NCBI GenBank assembly: GCA_030620095.1
Contig: JAUTXW010000059.1
Location: forward strand, 850,001-914,000
From: Kuschelorhynchus macadamiae
Lineage: Eukaryota > Arthropoda > Insecta > Coleoptera > Curculionidae
Direction of reading: 5' to 3'
Length of the DNA: 64,000 bases
Position 1 is the stretch's first letter. Each line of letters opens with the position of its first letter. The notes beneath the pieces are model-generated. The model made no database searches and was not told the origin of the DNA. It saw only the letters and a program-made list of their open reading frames with translations. The translations under genes and the position numbers were made by a program. Shown here piece after piece: positions 21,551 to 33,016 of this stretch.

Positions 21551-21745
21551 TTTTACTAAAAAAAAAAGACAAGGGGCATAAAATGTATACAATAAAGCAG
21601 GAAGTTCGATAAAAGTCCCAAACCCGGATAGTGTCTCTACCGATTTTTTTTTGAGACGGTCAAATGCGTAGTCACCCCAAAATAAAATCCCCCCTTAAAA
21701 TTTTCTAAAATGTATTATAACCGTTTTATCGATGCTCAACAGGGT

Positions 21746-21910
21746 TTGTCATGTACCGAATTTGAATTAAATATCTTTCAAAATGTACGAGGCACATCAA
21801 AAAAACTAAAGAATATTTAAAATTTTAACACTCTATATCCTAAAAACGAAACTGTTTACTATCAATATTTATATGAAATTTTCTTCGCAGAATAAAAATA
21901 TTTTTACTCA
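21746..21910. repeat. dispersed repeat, second copy
   Basis: Direct copy of 20308-20490 with scattered substitutions (GTTTGTCATGTACCGAATTT at its start). The 1.25 kb between the copies includes the GC-richer segment, so the pair may flank an insertion. Confidence 0.6.
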
Positions 21911-22319
21911 AAACGTTCGATGTTTAACGAATAATAACAAATTTGATCACCTGTGTTGAAAGCGCTGTGGCTGATTTGGATTAAGGAACAAATATTTATA
22001 GGGCCAAATATTCTAAAATTTAGTTCCAATATTGTCGTAAAAGCCAATGCGTCTTATTTCAGTGATAATCGCAGCAAGCGGGGCAGAAAAGCAAAATAGA
22101 TATAAAGGTGCCCGCTGGCAGTGATTAACACTGAAATTACACAGGTGTGCTTTCATACACATTTTTTTAGGACCAAATCCTGCAATATTTTAAGATTGTG
22201 TTATATACATATTTTTATCAATAAAGTATCTTGGTTTCTTCTTTTAGTTAGTTAGTCAGTATATCTTTCACAATCGGTTCTAAGCCGTCAGTTGTTCTTA
22301 GTCTATACCTATAAAACAA

Positions 22320-23115
22320 TACCGTGACCGACTGGCTGACTGACTGACAAACAATACGCAACCTAAATCAACCTAACAACGACAGATTTCTTGAATACTC
22401 TAGGAATGCACTAAGAAGGGGTTTTACAAAACTCCATCCGTAAAAAGGTGAACGTAAAGGGGTGAAAAGAGGTGATAAGTGGTTTTTAAGTTACGGTGAT
22501 GACACTTTGTCATTATAGTCTTGGAAATAAATAAACAACAGGTTTTTTGTTATTTTTGAAAATTCATCTTCTAAGAGAGTGAACAGGTGTGGCAAAGCCG
22601 AACCGTGACACAGTCTAAGCCGGTGAATCCAGAGATTTCAAATTTGGAGAAAATATTTCTTGAGTACTCTAAATGTGAACTAAGGAGGGATTTTACAAAA
22701 TTCCATTAGTAAAGGAGTGGTCAAATTCGTATAACAAAAATAAGTTACGATGATGACATTTTGTAAATAAGTCTTCAAAAGAAATAAAATAACACGTGTT
22801 CCATTATTTTTGAACATTAAGCTTCTAAGGGAGTGAACGGGGCGGCCCGACAGTACCGTTACCGATTGGCAGACAACCCACAGCTTAAACCGGTGGACTT
22901 ACAGATTTGAAAGTTGGAGAAAATATCCCTTGGGCACCCTAGGGTTCACTAAGGAGGGATTTAAAATTCCATCCGCAGAGGGATGAAAAGTGGTGGCAAT
23001 AAAGTTAAAAAAAATTAAGTTACGGTGATGACATTTTATATAGTCTTCAAAAGAAATAAAATAACATGTGTTTCTTTGTTTTTGAAATTCATTTTGTAAG
23101 GGGGTGGACGGGACC
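22320..23115. repeat. tandem array, period about 270 bp, about 2.7 units
   Basis: The landmark TTGAATACTCTAGGAATGCA (22391) returns as TTGAGTACTCTAAATGTGAA (22660) and TTGGGCACCCTAGGGTTCAC (22930), spacings 269 and 270. Each unit then has AAGGAGGGATTTTACAAAA, AAGTTACGGTGATGACA, AAAGAAATAAA, GAGTGAACGG and a CTGGCAGACAAC-like element. I believe similar units are widespread in insect genomes. No gene is present; the open frame 22899-23156 on the minus strand is repeat-derived. Confidence 0.8.
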
Positions 23116-23159
23116 AGGAAAGTTTGTAGGGAGAGACAATAATTTTGTAGTATCAATCT

Positions 23160-24857
23160 AAATTTTTCAATCGTATGTATTTCGGATGGTAATACAATAA
23201 TTTAATAGCATCGAGCTGATCTGATCATGACAAAAGTATGTTTCATAATTTTTTGAACTATAACTTATTTCTCTTTAATTATGGGCATTTGTTGGATTTG
23301 GTTCTAGCGTACAAAAGCAGTCATTGAGCATAAATTGCAAATTAGCGACCCTACAGTTAAAATCTTGGTTGAGTCAAGGGACTTATTGGCCAATCATAAC
23401 ATACCATATTCTTCAAGCCGTTTAGTACTCTTTCCGTCCGTTAATCAGCCTTTTCTAATATATCCGATTATTAGCAAAGCTTCTGTTTATTATTTATTTA
23501 GTATTATTTATTAAGTATACGCTTTAATGATAGCTTTATCGACAAACCTGGTTTTTAAGAACACAACAGTTATATTACCTCATCATATACGCGTATGAAG
23601 TCGCGGGCAAAAGCTAATATGTATTCTAGAATCTGGATCTAACTCCAATATAATATACCACACCATATATTTCTTAACATATTTTTCTTTAATCTCAAGA
23701 TGCAATATCCATTTTATATCTAAGTTTAGTAAAATAAAATATCTGACATAAGAAGCTCAACCAAAATGTAAATTTTCATCCATTATAGTTTTAAAACGCG
23801 AAGTTCGTCCGGCTTCTAAAGCTGCAATTTTGTTTCATTTAAAATAATGAAAAGCTGGAGAAGACTTCTTTATTTTGAACGTTTATGGAAATTGGTGTAC
23901 CCACATAATTTTAATCAACAAAATTGAAAAACCGGTTGCTTCTAATTTGAAAAGTGTTTTTAAATTGATGCTTTTCTGAAGCGGAGTTAGGTCTAATTAA
24001 TTCTTTCTTGACTCTATCTCTTTCGGTGTTGTAGTGTTTTTTTTAAGTGAAAAACATTCCTCCCTTGCGTCTCACTGCTTTGTGTAATCTATCTACTTTA
24101 TAATCAACACCTCAGCCTTCAATTTACCATGCAAAAAAATCGTAAGGTGAATATAGTGTATACACAAAAGTATTGCCCATGGAATATCTCCGCTACTTAA
24201 GAGATAGGCCTGGGAAAATCGAGGCTTTGTTATAGTGACAAAAGGTGAAATTAAGGTTTACTTATATGACAAAATAATACATAAACATTTTCATAAAACT
24301 GGCAAGACATATGTATAACATGTTAGAATTTCAACTCCTTTTACGAATAAGCCGCTAATAATACGTTTTATTACAATCGTATATTACAGCTTTGAAAAAG
24401 AGATACATTTTCTGAAAGCTCGGCGAAGTACTCCCTTTTAATCAAAGCCCAAAGACTGCTACCCCAGTGTTAACCGTCTAGAATATACAGGGCATTAAAC
24501 ATGTTTGATAAAAAGGACATTTTATTATGTAATATCTGTTAGGAGCGAGATATCAATTTCTATTTTGAAACATGTTATCACTACATAACGACCCATTAAC
24601 CCAACATAGTGGCCACTTCAGAGGCGTAGAACAGTGGTATATGCCCTGCGTTTATGGTCATATTTTTTTACCATTCTGTATATTGCCTATTTTTATTAAA
24701 AATATCTATAGCTTTGCTTCTTTATTAAAAATTATTACTCTTAGAATTTTTTTATACGAGCTCTCATTTCGGAGTTTTATTCGAGTTAATGCGTCAAAAC
24801 CCTTTATAAGCCAAGCAATACACCAGAAATTTATTGATTTTGTGACAAAAAGACTAC
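23160..24857. other. no gene seen
   Basis: AT-rich. The open frame 24572-24862(+) is hydrophobic without a domain. ACAGGGCATTAAACATG near 24489 resembles a degenerate transposon end. Confidence 0.4.
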
Positions 24858-24963
24858 CTTAAAACCATCTGTGCCATCACTTAAAACAAATTCCGCTGAT
24901 TCATGCTGATATTGTTGTGTTAGAGTGTATTGGGACTGAGTGGCTGTTGAAAGTTCCAAGAAC
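24858..24963 (-). CDS. candidate internal exon or retroelement splice acceptor, unknown
   Basis: On the minus strand TTTTTCTCTTCTAG is a strong polypyrimidine acceptor. It is followed by 106 bp open in one frame that ends at TTTTAAG before GTAGTC, a plausible donor. The translation includes QYQHESAEFVLSDGTDGFKV, which looks protein-like but which I do not recognise. The acceptor lies just after the gypsy integrase stop, exactly where errantivirus-type elements place the env acceptor. The open frame stops within about 45 codons, so no env is encoded. It could be a host exon at the truncation junction. Confidence 0.25.
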
Positions 24964-24977
24964 CTAGAAGAGAAAAA

Positions 24978-26050
24978 TTACTCATAGTATGGTTTTAGTC
25001 TGTCAAAATTTATTTTAGATTTTTGTTTAGATTCGGGGTTTATCAGAAATGCTGAATTTTGTAAAATTTCGATTATTTTGAATGGACCGTTAAATTTATT
25101 TTGGCTCTTGTCATTGATATGTGATTCTTTAATGTATACCTTATCTCCTACATTATATTCATAGGGGTGAGCAGAAACATTTTGGTCGAAGCGCTCTTTG
25201 GCTTTTTCTTTTTGTTGACATGTTCTGGCTCGGGCTGTTTTATAAAGGTAATGCATGCGATTGTTTAGATCTTGCATATATTTGGAAATAAGACGTTTTT
25301 CATTATATAGGATTTCGGGTGGTCTAGATGAGGTGTGTCCAAAAATAAGTTCGTAAGGCGTGAAACCGTGCGTTTTGTTTTTGGTATTGTTATAACATAT
25401 AGTTGCATAAGGAAGAACATTAAACGGGTGTTCGTCAGGGTTTTCAGTTTGATTAGCTCGTATCATTTCACTAAGTGTCGCGTGAAATCTCTCAACAGAG
25501 CCGTTTGATTGAGGGTGTCCTACGCTAGAGAAAGTTAGTTTGATATTGTAAAGCTCACAGAGGTCATTCATTAAGGTGTTTTTGAATTCTCGGCCATAAT
25601 CACAATGTATACGTAACGGAGTTCCGTAATGTTGAAAAAATACGAGAAGTGTATTAACAACAGATTTTGCTGTCTTATCCTCTATAGGGTAAGCTTGTGT
25701 AAATTTTGTTAGTTCGTCACGTACTGTTAGGTCGTAATTTCGAGTTGGGTATTCAAATATGTCTATGTTTATTCTTTCAAAAGGTGTTTTGGGCGTTTCT
25801 GTTACGACTAGGGGACTGCTTAGATTTTTACGACAGATTTTTACTTTTTGGCAAGTTTCGCAACTTTTAATAAAGTTTTCTACGGTTTTTATTATGCCTG
25901 GCCAATTGTATTTTTCTTTTATGCGTCTTAACGTCTCGTTAATTCCGCGATGTAAGTTGGTTTTTCCGCGATAGTACTGATCTAAGATATGAGGTATTTC
26001 GTCTTCATTAGGGGTTGTTGTGATGTTTTGGCAAATACTTAATTTTATAT
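24978..26050 (-). pseudogene. gypsy integrase
   Basis: Retroviral-type integrase. The region 26040-25830 carries the HHCC zinc-binding block ending in SCETCQKV. The core shows INIDIF (first Asp), HCDYGREF (second Asp) and SVGHPQSNGSVERFH (catalytic Glu), i.e. D,D-35-E. The C-terminal block NVGDKVYIKE then GPFKIIEI is the GPF/Y module. The last 197 codons (25571-24978) are open to a TGA; upstream parts are in other frames. The three acidic residues are present. The frame breaks argue that it is inactive. Confidence 0.85.
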
Positions 26051-26862
26051 TTTTGTCTGCAAAAATATACGAAAATATTTCAAGGATAGGAAGTTCGAGT
26101 GTGTTTTCAACGAAATAGGTACAAGAGATGTCAAGTTCGTCTTGACCGGTATAGAGAATGTAAAAGAGAAGTTGTGTTCTGGTTTAAACGGGAGAGGGAT
26201 AATGAAATATTTACGATTTTTTGTTGATTTACTGGAGAAAATATTTATTTGTTTTGGATTAAATTCCATGTTTTCCTCGAAAATATCGTCAAGAATCTTA
26301 TGATGTAGTTCTTCTAATTTATTTTGTCGAAAGAATTTTATAATATTTTTGTGTGATTTATCCAACAGCTGGTAGTTGGTTGTTTCGATTTTAGAATAAT
26401 CGATCAGGGATCTGGTTTCGTAAAGACTTACGAATTTATTGTATTCTTCGGCTATTACATCGTCGTCATAGGTTTTAGGTTCTTCGATAGGTTCTTCGGA
26501 ATCTGTCTCATTTGATGCAAAAACAGATATTTTTGTTTGAAGCTTTGCGCATTCTTGGAAATGATTTACTTTTATTCGAGACAAAGCATCAGCGTTTTTA
26601 TTAATTTTTCCCGGTTTATAAACAATTTCGTACTGATATTCTCCTAGTTTTAGCCGCCATCGTGCTAACCTACTACCTGGGTCTTTAATAGAAAGTAACC
26701 AAGTAAGGGGGCGATGATCTGTGACTAGAATAAACTTTCTCCCAAATAAATATGGACGGAAATATTTCACGGCGCATACAATTGCAAGTAGTTCTCTCTC
26801 TATTGTCGAGTAATTGGTTTCGGCTTTACATAATGTTCTTGAGGCATAACCAATGGGTAAGT
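26045..26862 (-). pseudogene. gypsy RNase H and linker
   Basis: An ERELLAIV-like block near 26790 leads into the open frame 26770-26045, which begins MKYFRPYLFGRKFILVTDHR and continues WRLKLGEYQYEIVYKPGK and NADALSR. These are the standard gypsy RNase H blocks (TDH with its Asp, then the D-ALSR end). The remaining ~150 residues form the acidic linker toward integrase and finish in a frameshifted tail. Confidence 0.8.
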
Positions 26863-26863
26863 C

Positions 26864-27780
26864 TTAGCCAATGGGACCTTGGGAAAGTACAGCGCCTATC
26901 GCAAATGCCCTTGCATCCGTTAGTAGGAAAGGCTCATCGAAATTTGGATAGATGAGAATTGGGTCAGAAGTCAGTAATTGTTTTAGTTCGTTGAAAGCTT
27001 GACGACAATCTGAGTCGAAATCAAATTTGATATCTTTTTTCAACAATCTGGTAAGGGGCTTTGATATTTTCGCAAAGTTTGGAATAAACCTACGATAATA
27101 ACCAGCTAAACCCAGAAAGAATTTTATGTCTTTTGAATTTTTTGGTTCTGGAAATGTCTGTATACAATCGATTTTAGTGGGATTATGTTTAACTCCGTCC
27201 TGAGTGATTAGGTGACCAAGGTATGCTACCTCTTTTCTCAGGAACTCACATTCGTCAGGCTGTATTTTGAGGTTTGCTTTTCGAAGACGTTTAAAAACTT
27301 CGCGTAAGCGTGTGATGTGGTCATGGATTGTGGGTGAATACACAATGATGTCGTCCATATAGACGAGACAACGTTCATTGAGAATGCCTAGAAGGATGTT
27401 GTCCATTACTCTCTGGAAAGTGGACGGGGCGTTTTTAAGACCAAAGGGCATTCTTAGAAATTCGTAGTGTCCGTTCTCGATAGAGAAAGCAATTTTTGGA
27501 ATATCTTTAGGGTCTAATCTCGATCTGGTGAAATCCTGAAGCCAGATTCAGGGTTGTAAAATACTGGCACTTGCCTAGCTGATCCAAAAGATCGGAAATA
27601 TTGGGAAGCGGTTACTTATCATTTACCGTGGATTCATTCAATTTACGATAATCTATGACTTCTCTCCATTTTTGTTTGCCCGAGGAATCAAGTTTCTCGG
27701 GGACGAACCAAACTGGAGATGACCAAGGTGAAATAGAGGGTTTTATGATTCCTTGTTCTAACATTTTATTAACCTCAGTT
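26864..27780 (-). pseudogene. gypsy reverse transcriptase
   Basis: The intact part, 27451-26864, starts MPFGLKNAPSTFQRVMD and contains LVYMDDIIVYS, with the catalytic YMDD at 27350-27361, then FLRKEVAYLGHLI and FFLGLAGYYRRFIPNFAKI. Upstream pieces (27780-27452) hold WSSPVWFVPEK, KWREVIDYRKLN and a damaged FTTLNLASGFHQ block, split by a deletion/frameshift near 27790 and another near 27540-27620. Block identity is unambiguous for Ty3/gypsy. Confidence 0.9.
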
Positions 27781-27781
27781 T

Positions 27782-28890
27782 TTACCTCTTCTTTGTGAAT
27801 ATGGGGATACCTGTATGATTGGTGTCAATTTGGTGTTTAATTTCGTTGGTAAAGGTAAGATTGTCACCTTCGAGGTAAAATATGTCCTCAAAATCTACGC
27901 AAAGATTGGTAATTATTTCTTTTTCTTCTTCGTTAAGATGCTCTAAACGAAGTTCGGACTTAATGTTGGGAATGCGGTTAGGAGATAACTGTTTATCGGA
28001 TAAAATGTAATTGAGTAGGGAATGAGAAGAAAAAGAATCGATTTCGATATCTGAAAAATTAATGGTTTTAGGGATGGCATTTGCATTAACCACAGAAGTT
28101 AGAAATTTGCCTTTTTCATTGACATGGACAATTGCGTTTGGAATGTGAACTTTTTCGAATTCTCGCCTAGATAGGATAGCATCGGTGTTGACTAAATCAC
28201 AACGTAATTTAAAAATTTGTTCGGTCCTACCTTCAATCTTAATTTCGTTAGAGTAGTTTACGTTAGTTGTTTTTTTATTTTTTTGTTTAAGGTTTTCTTC
28301 TGCCTTAAACAGTGGTAAAGTTTTAAAATTTGTAACAAGTTGTTTATTTTTTAAGTCGATGGTGCATTCATAGTGTTCTAAAAAGTCGAGTGCTAGAATA
28401 CCATCGAAATCAATATCTAAATCGTATATGTAAACTTTATGTGGGTTTATAACTTGAAAAGGAACTAGGGTTGATTCGGTGATAAGAAGTTTTTGGTCCG
28501 TGATGCCTTGAATCGTAACGTTTTCGGGAAAACGTTGGGGAAATTGTTTTACTGTGTTTTCTTTAAATATCGTAATTCCTGCTCCGGAATCTATAAGTAG
28601 TTTAAAAGTGTTAGATGTGTCTTTTATGTAATATAGATTTTTCGGGTTAACAGCAAGAAGGGGATTTAAAGAAAATGTTGTTCCGGGAAATTCAATGACG
28701 GGTTCATGTCGTCCAAATTCAGGGTTTGTATTTGATTTTGGATTTCCGTCACGGCATCGGTATTTGAAATCTGTCGAATGGGCGGATGGTTTTGATTCGA
28801 AGTGGGAAGAAAATCCTGATCCGGTCCTGTGTTTCCAATAAGATTGTTTATTAAGTGCTCCTAGACTAATTTGGTAATTTCTTGGTTTAC
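27782..28890 (-). pseudogene. gypsy protease and RT N-terminal linker
   Basis: Pol frame without its own ATG near the start, so it was presumably read by frameshift from gag. LLIDSGAGITIF holds the aspartic protease active site DSGA (codons at about 28577-28591). DIDFDGILALDFLEHYECTI is the second protease block (family G-x-D-FL). The following linker runs through EHLNEEEKEIITNLCVDFED and stops at 27782 after a small deletion. Tandem aspartates and the ALD-FL block are well preserved. Confidence 0.85.
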
Positions 28891-28931
28891 ACTGATAATT
28901 ATATATTTGCTACCGTAAAGTGTTTTCTGCC

Positions 28932-28938
28932 ATTCATC
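28932..28938. repeat. LINE target-site duplication, left
   Basis: ATTCATC, identical to 33010-33016. Removing the LINE with one copy keeps the gag frame open. Confidence 0.85.
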
Positions 28939-29067
28939 AGGACACATATTTAGTAATTCCTGTGAGTACAACAATAAACTTACTATTCGTTTTTAATATA
29001 ATTTGAATCAAATTAGCACGACATTTAGGTAGACAGACAATAACAAAAAATTATTTAGTACATCTTA

Positions 29068-31071
29068 TTGCACGCAGTACAATTATACGACTGTATAGAG
29101 TCGTACTGTGAGTTGCTGCTTTCTGGCATGGGTGAACCCACAAACCAAGAAATACTTGATCTTCTAAAAATTAGTCTTGCAAAGACAGAGAAAGCTAATG
29201 AGGAGAACAGAAAGAATTACAATGATATCAAGAATGAATTGCACACTCTAAAATCAACTATAATAACTGATATTAACTCCATCAAAGAAGACAATCTGAA
29301 ATTGAAGGAGGAAAATAACCAACTAAAACAGCGACTCCTAACCTGCGAGAGGAAACTCAAAAAATACAACTTAATATTCTATGGAGTAGAAGAACAAACA
29401 AATCCACTTTCGGACTTACAAAATCTCCTTGATTTAATTAATAACAAATTGCATATTGATTGTCGTTTCGCTGATCTGAGAGACAGTTATCGTATTGGAA
29501 AGTCACGTGAGAAGCAAGTTAGACCCCTATTAGTTGAAGTCGTAAACTATAACCTTAAAGTTGATATCCTTAGCAAATCCAAGGAGCTCAAAGGTACAAA
29601 CATTTACGTCAAAAAAGATTTAATACCTGAGGACAAAGACCAGAGTAAAGTACTATACTCCCATCTAAAAAAAGCTCGATCAAATAATTTTGACGCGAAT
29701 ATAAAGAACAATATCTTGGTTGTGAATGGTGATGAATTTACATACAAGGATTTGATACAGCTCGAAAAATCCGAAAACCATCTGGCAATAAATCATATAA
29801 CGCCCGCATTACCAGCTGAGGCTACTAACAATCAGGACATCGACGCAGCGGTTATACAATCTGTGGTTCTGCAGCCTGTGATTCAAAACCAGGGAGAAGA
29901 AGTTAGATCAACTAGTTCTGAATTAAACGGTACAAAGCGCAAATTTAAGGATAATATATCAGCAAACACAAATCCATCAAAGAGAACTACTCGTTACGAG
30001 TTCATAGAGTCAAACGTCGTTATTCTTGGTGCCATTGACCATACTGAACAGATATGGATATCAATAAAACATTTAAAACGCCGGTATGCTGTGGGCTCGT
30101 TGTATCGACCCCCGGGCTCTTCTATTGGTGACTTTCTCGGAGAACTGGAGACTGTCCTTGGTATTTTGATACCTGAGTTTGAATTCTTGATTTGCGCAGG
30201 GGATTTAAACATTGATATGCTAGATTTCGAAAACAAGTCCACAAAAGATTTTTATTCGCTGCTGGAGTCATTCGATCTAGGTCAGTTAGTGAAGGAACTA
30301 ACTCGATATACTTCACACAGTGCCAAACTCCTGGATGTTTTGTTCTGCTCAAATAACATACCTAAAATTATTTCCCAAGTATCCGCTTCTAATGAAATAT
30401 TTGATCATCATCTTGTATCCTGTTTGATTCCAAGTTTAAAATTAAAAATGACCCAATTTTTACATACTTCCCGAAATCTTAATAATATTAACATTAACGA
30501 GTTTACCCAGGATTTCAATTTGATGAACTTTTTGCCCGTTTATGACGCCGATGATATTGATTTAAAGATTTCTCGATTCAACTCAATTATACTGAGTCTT
30601 TTTGATTATTATGCTCCTATAAAAACCGTTCGTATTTCAAAGAATTCGGCACCTTGGCTAACCAATGCTTTGAAGTTGCTCATGCGCAGACGCGATAAAG
30701 CCTTACTTAAATTTAAACAGCACAAGAGACCTGAGAACTGGAATTTCTATAAAGCTTTGAGAAATGAAATCAACCACGCAGTTAAGAGAGAAAAAAGGGA
30801 CTATTTTGAATATAAGATCTCCTCTGAAGATGGCAAGGTGTTCTGGAGGGAAGTAAAGAAGCTGAACATAATTACTATAAACCCCAATAATGAACTGCCT
30901 GAGCATCTGTATGATCCACAGAAGACAAATAATTATTTTTTGAGTGCCATTTCCAACCTAAATCCGGATGCAGAGACAATGGATTATCTGGCAAATAACA
31001 AGTTAATAGGAAATCAATTTTCATTTGAACCGACAAATGAACTAGAAATTTATCGCACCTCCTCTCAATAA
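29068..31071 (+). CDS. LINE ORF1-endonuclease fusion protein (internal deletion)
   Basis: 667 codons open. Residues about 25-115 are a charged coiled coil; about 118-225 match the L1-ORF1-like RRM region (KYNLIFYGVEEQ, DSYRIGKS, NIYVKKDL). After a basic stretch (KRKFKDN) and RTTRYEF, at about residue 325 the sequence becomes the middle of an EEP endonuclease: YAVGSLYRPPGS, LICAGDLNIDML, LLDVLFCSN and FDHHLVS. The endonuclease N-terminus with its catalytic Glu is absent. An alternative ATG is at about 29128 (MGEPTNQ). The parts normally sit in two ORFs, so a deletion has joined them in frame. Confidence 0.75.
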   Translation: MHAVQLYDCIESYCELLLSGMGEPTNQEILDLLKISLAKTEKANEENRKNYNDIKNELHTLKSTIITDINSIKEDNLKLKEENNQLKQRLLTCERKLKKYNLIFYGVEEQTNPLSDLQNLLDLINNKLHIDCRFADLRDSYRIGKSREKQVRPLLVEVVNYNLKVDILSKSKELKGTNIYVKKDLIPEDKDQSKVLYSHLKKARSNNFDANIKNNILVVNGDEFTYKDLIQLEKSENHLAINHITPALPAEATNNQDIDAAVIQSVVLQPVIQNQGEEVRSTSSELNGTKRKFKDNISANTNPSKRTTRYEFIESNVVILGAIDHTEQIWISIKHLKRRYAVGSLYRPPGSSIGDFLGELETVLGILIPEFEFLICAGDLNIDMLDFENKSTKDFYSLLESFDLGQLVKELTRYTSHSAKLLDVLFCSNNIPKIISQVSASNEIFDHHLVSCLIPSLKLKMTQFLHTSRNLNNININEFTQDFNLMNFLPVYDADDIDLKISRFNSIILSLFDYYAPIKTVRISKNSAPWLTNALKLLMRRRDKALLKFKQHKRPENWNFYKALRNEINHAVKREKRDYFEYKISSEDGKVFWREVKKLNIITINPNNELPEHLYDPQKTNNYFLSAISNLNPDAETMDYLANNKLIGNQFSFEPTNELEIYRTSSQ

Positions 31072-32541
31072 AGTCCAACTGCGTTGGACCAGATGGTATA
31101 AGCACGAATATCCTCCTTTACTGTTGCCCTCGTATCCTTCCAGTGATTGAACACATATTTAATTTTTGCACAGCTCATAGCACATTTCCGGCGCTTTGGA
31201 AGTCAACACACGTTTTTCCTCTAGCTGAAAAAGCTGATCCTAAGGACTTTCAAGACCTGAGACCAATTAGTTTATTATGCGTGCTCTCTAAAGTATTAGA
31301 AAAAATTTGGGACCGTCAAATCAGGACATTCGTGGAGGAATACCAATACTCCATACTCCCTGAATTTCAATCCGGATTTCGCAATAATCACAGTTGTGTT
31401 TCGGCATTAACTAAGGTCACAGACTGACATTATTAGTCCTGCTTGATTACTCGAAAGCGTTTGATCGCATACATCATAGCTTGATGCTGGCTCTTTTAAA
31501 CTATTTGGATTTCTCGAGGGGTTCATTAGATCTTTTACGTTCATACTTACACAACAGATTTCAATCGGTTAAGCTGTGTGGAAAAATATCTGAACCCTCC
31601 TACATAACTTGTGGGGTACCTCAGGGTTCCATACTCGGCCCTTTGCTCTTCTCTCTGTACACTTCTCAGTTCCCTAAAGTTCTGCGATTTTGTAGATATC
31701 ATATGTATGCCGATGACACGTCTATTTTTCATTTTCTCAGGACACCTTGACTGAAGCATGCAACAAAATCAATCAGGATCTGTCATCTCTTTGTAACATC
31801 TCTCGAAAATACTGCTTGACTTTGAATGCCTCTAAGTCGTGCATGTTGCTGTTTGGAGGGTCTGCAGCCCGCTTAAGATGCCTACCCAGCATCGACGTTT
31901 CGATGAATGGAGTGCATCTTTCTTTGAAGGAGAGTTCAAAAAATCTGGGTTTGGTTTTGGATTGCAGAATAAGATTTTCGGAACACGTCTCTGCTGTTAT
32001 CAGAAGAGCGTTTATGAACCTTAAAATGATCTACCTTAACAGGCACTTACTAAATAAGAAATGTCGCCTAATTCTCTGCGAAGCTATGGTTCTCTCCCAC
32101 TTGAACTATGGCGATGTTGTTTATGGATCTAACATAATTCAGGCAGACGCTCGGCGACTGCAACTTGTTCAGAACGCTTGTATTCGGCTTATTTGTGGTC
32201 TTAAAAGGAGAGATCACGTATCATTGTCCCTCAGGAGCTTGGGATGGCTTAATATGGTGGATCGCAGAACATTACACTGTTCAGTCTTTTATTATAAAAT
32301 TATTTCAAAGAAAAAGCCTACACATCTTTACGACAAATTAAAATTTCGCAGTTCAGTCCATACGATAAATATTCGGCATAAAGACCAACTGACTATTCCA
32401 ACACATAGAACCGCTCAATTCTGTGGATCATTTAGCTATAATATTGCTAAAGTATATAACGAAATTCTCGCAAATATCAAAAACCTTTCGCTAATTGTTT
32501 TTAAGAAACGTCTCAAGGACTGGTTTAATAATCGTTTTTAG
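31072..32541 (+). pseudogene. LINE reverse transcriptase
   Basis: Frames 31143-31427, 31481-31750 and 31747-32541 cover the RT. Blocks: DLRPISLLCVLSKVLEKI, QSGFRNNHSCVSAL, CGVPQGSILGPLLFSLY, MYADDTSIF with YADD at 31706-31717, then LNASKSCMLLFGG and NLGLVLD. The C-terminal part (CRLILCEAMVLSHLNYGD, RRLQLVQNACIRLICGL) is the thumb-like region. Stops or shifts at about 31071, 31427 and 31750 inactivate it. The last frame is 264 codons long and ends in KDWFNNRF. Confidence 0.85.
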
Positions 32542-33009
32542 ATTTTTATTATGCTTTTCTCGCTATTTGCTGATATCTGCTATTGTAATGTTTCTCCTGC
32601 TCTCTTTTACATTCATTGCTTTTTACTGTATAAATTGTGCATTATTATATTTATATTAGGTTTACACGTAGTTTTATATGCTATATGTAGGTAAAGAGCT
32701 TCTAGGGTGTTTTGTACATTTCAGTCTTTATCTTATCACGAGTAAAGATCTTTGCGCAGTCCATCATATTCCATTTACTTTCCACATTTGTAAAGTAGTC
32801 TTCGTGATTAGCATTTGGGAGCAACAGGACACCGAATGGATCTTTACATCGTAGATTTGGGTTGAGTGGAAGAGCGCTGCTCTCCGTGAAAGCGGTGAGT
32901 GCGAACTCTGCCTTTGTTATAGATAGTGGTAACATTTTTATATTTTAATATAATATCATTGTAATTATTATATGCTACTCTGTTACAATAAAGCAATAAA
33001 TAAATAAAT

Positions 33010-33016
33010 ATTCATC
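33010..33016. repeat. LINE target-site duplication, right
   Basis: ATTCATC, identical to 28932-28938. Confidence 0.85.

Larger units (their letters stand above)
28939..33009 (+). mobile_element. jockey/CR1-group LINE inserted in gypsy gag
   Basis: 4071 bp with a 7-bp target duplication and a 3' tail of TAAA repeats (about 32990-33009) preceded by AATAAAG. Plus-strand coding gives ORF1, endonuclease and RT. It is opposite in orientation to its gypsy host and younger than it. The middle of the element has an internal deletion that fuses ORF1 to ORF2. A GC-richer 3' UTR block lies at 32700-32935. Confidence 0.9.

Noticed and set aside
24858..24963. env gene of the gypsy element
   Set aside because: The acceptor position fits, but the open frame ends within about 45 codons and has no signal peptide or membrane segment.
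24500..24977. 3' LTR of the gypsy element
   Set aside because: No similarity to the 34850-35130 LTR segment could be seen; a short LTR relic cannot be excluded.
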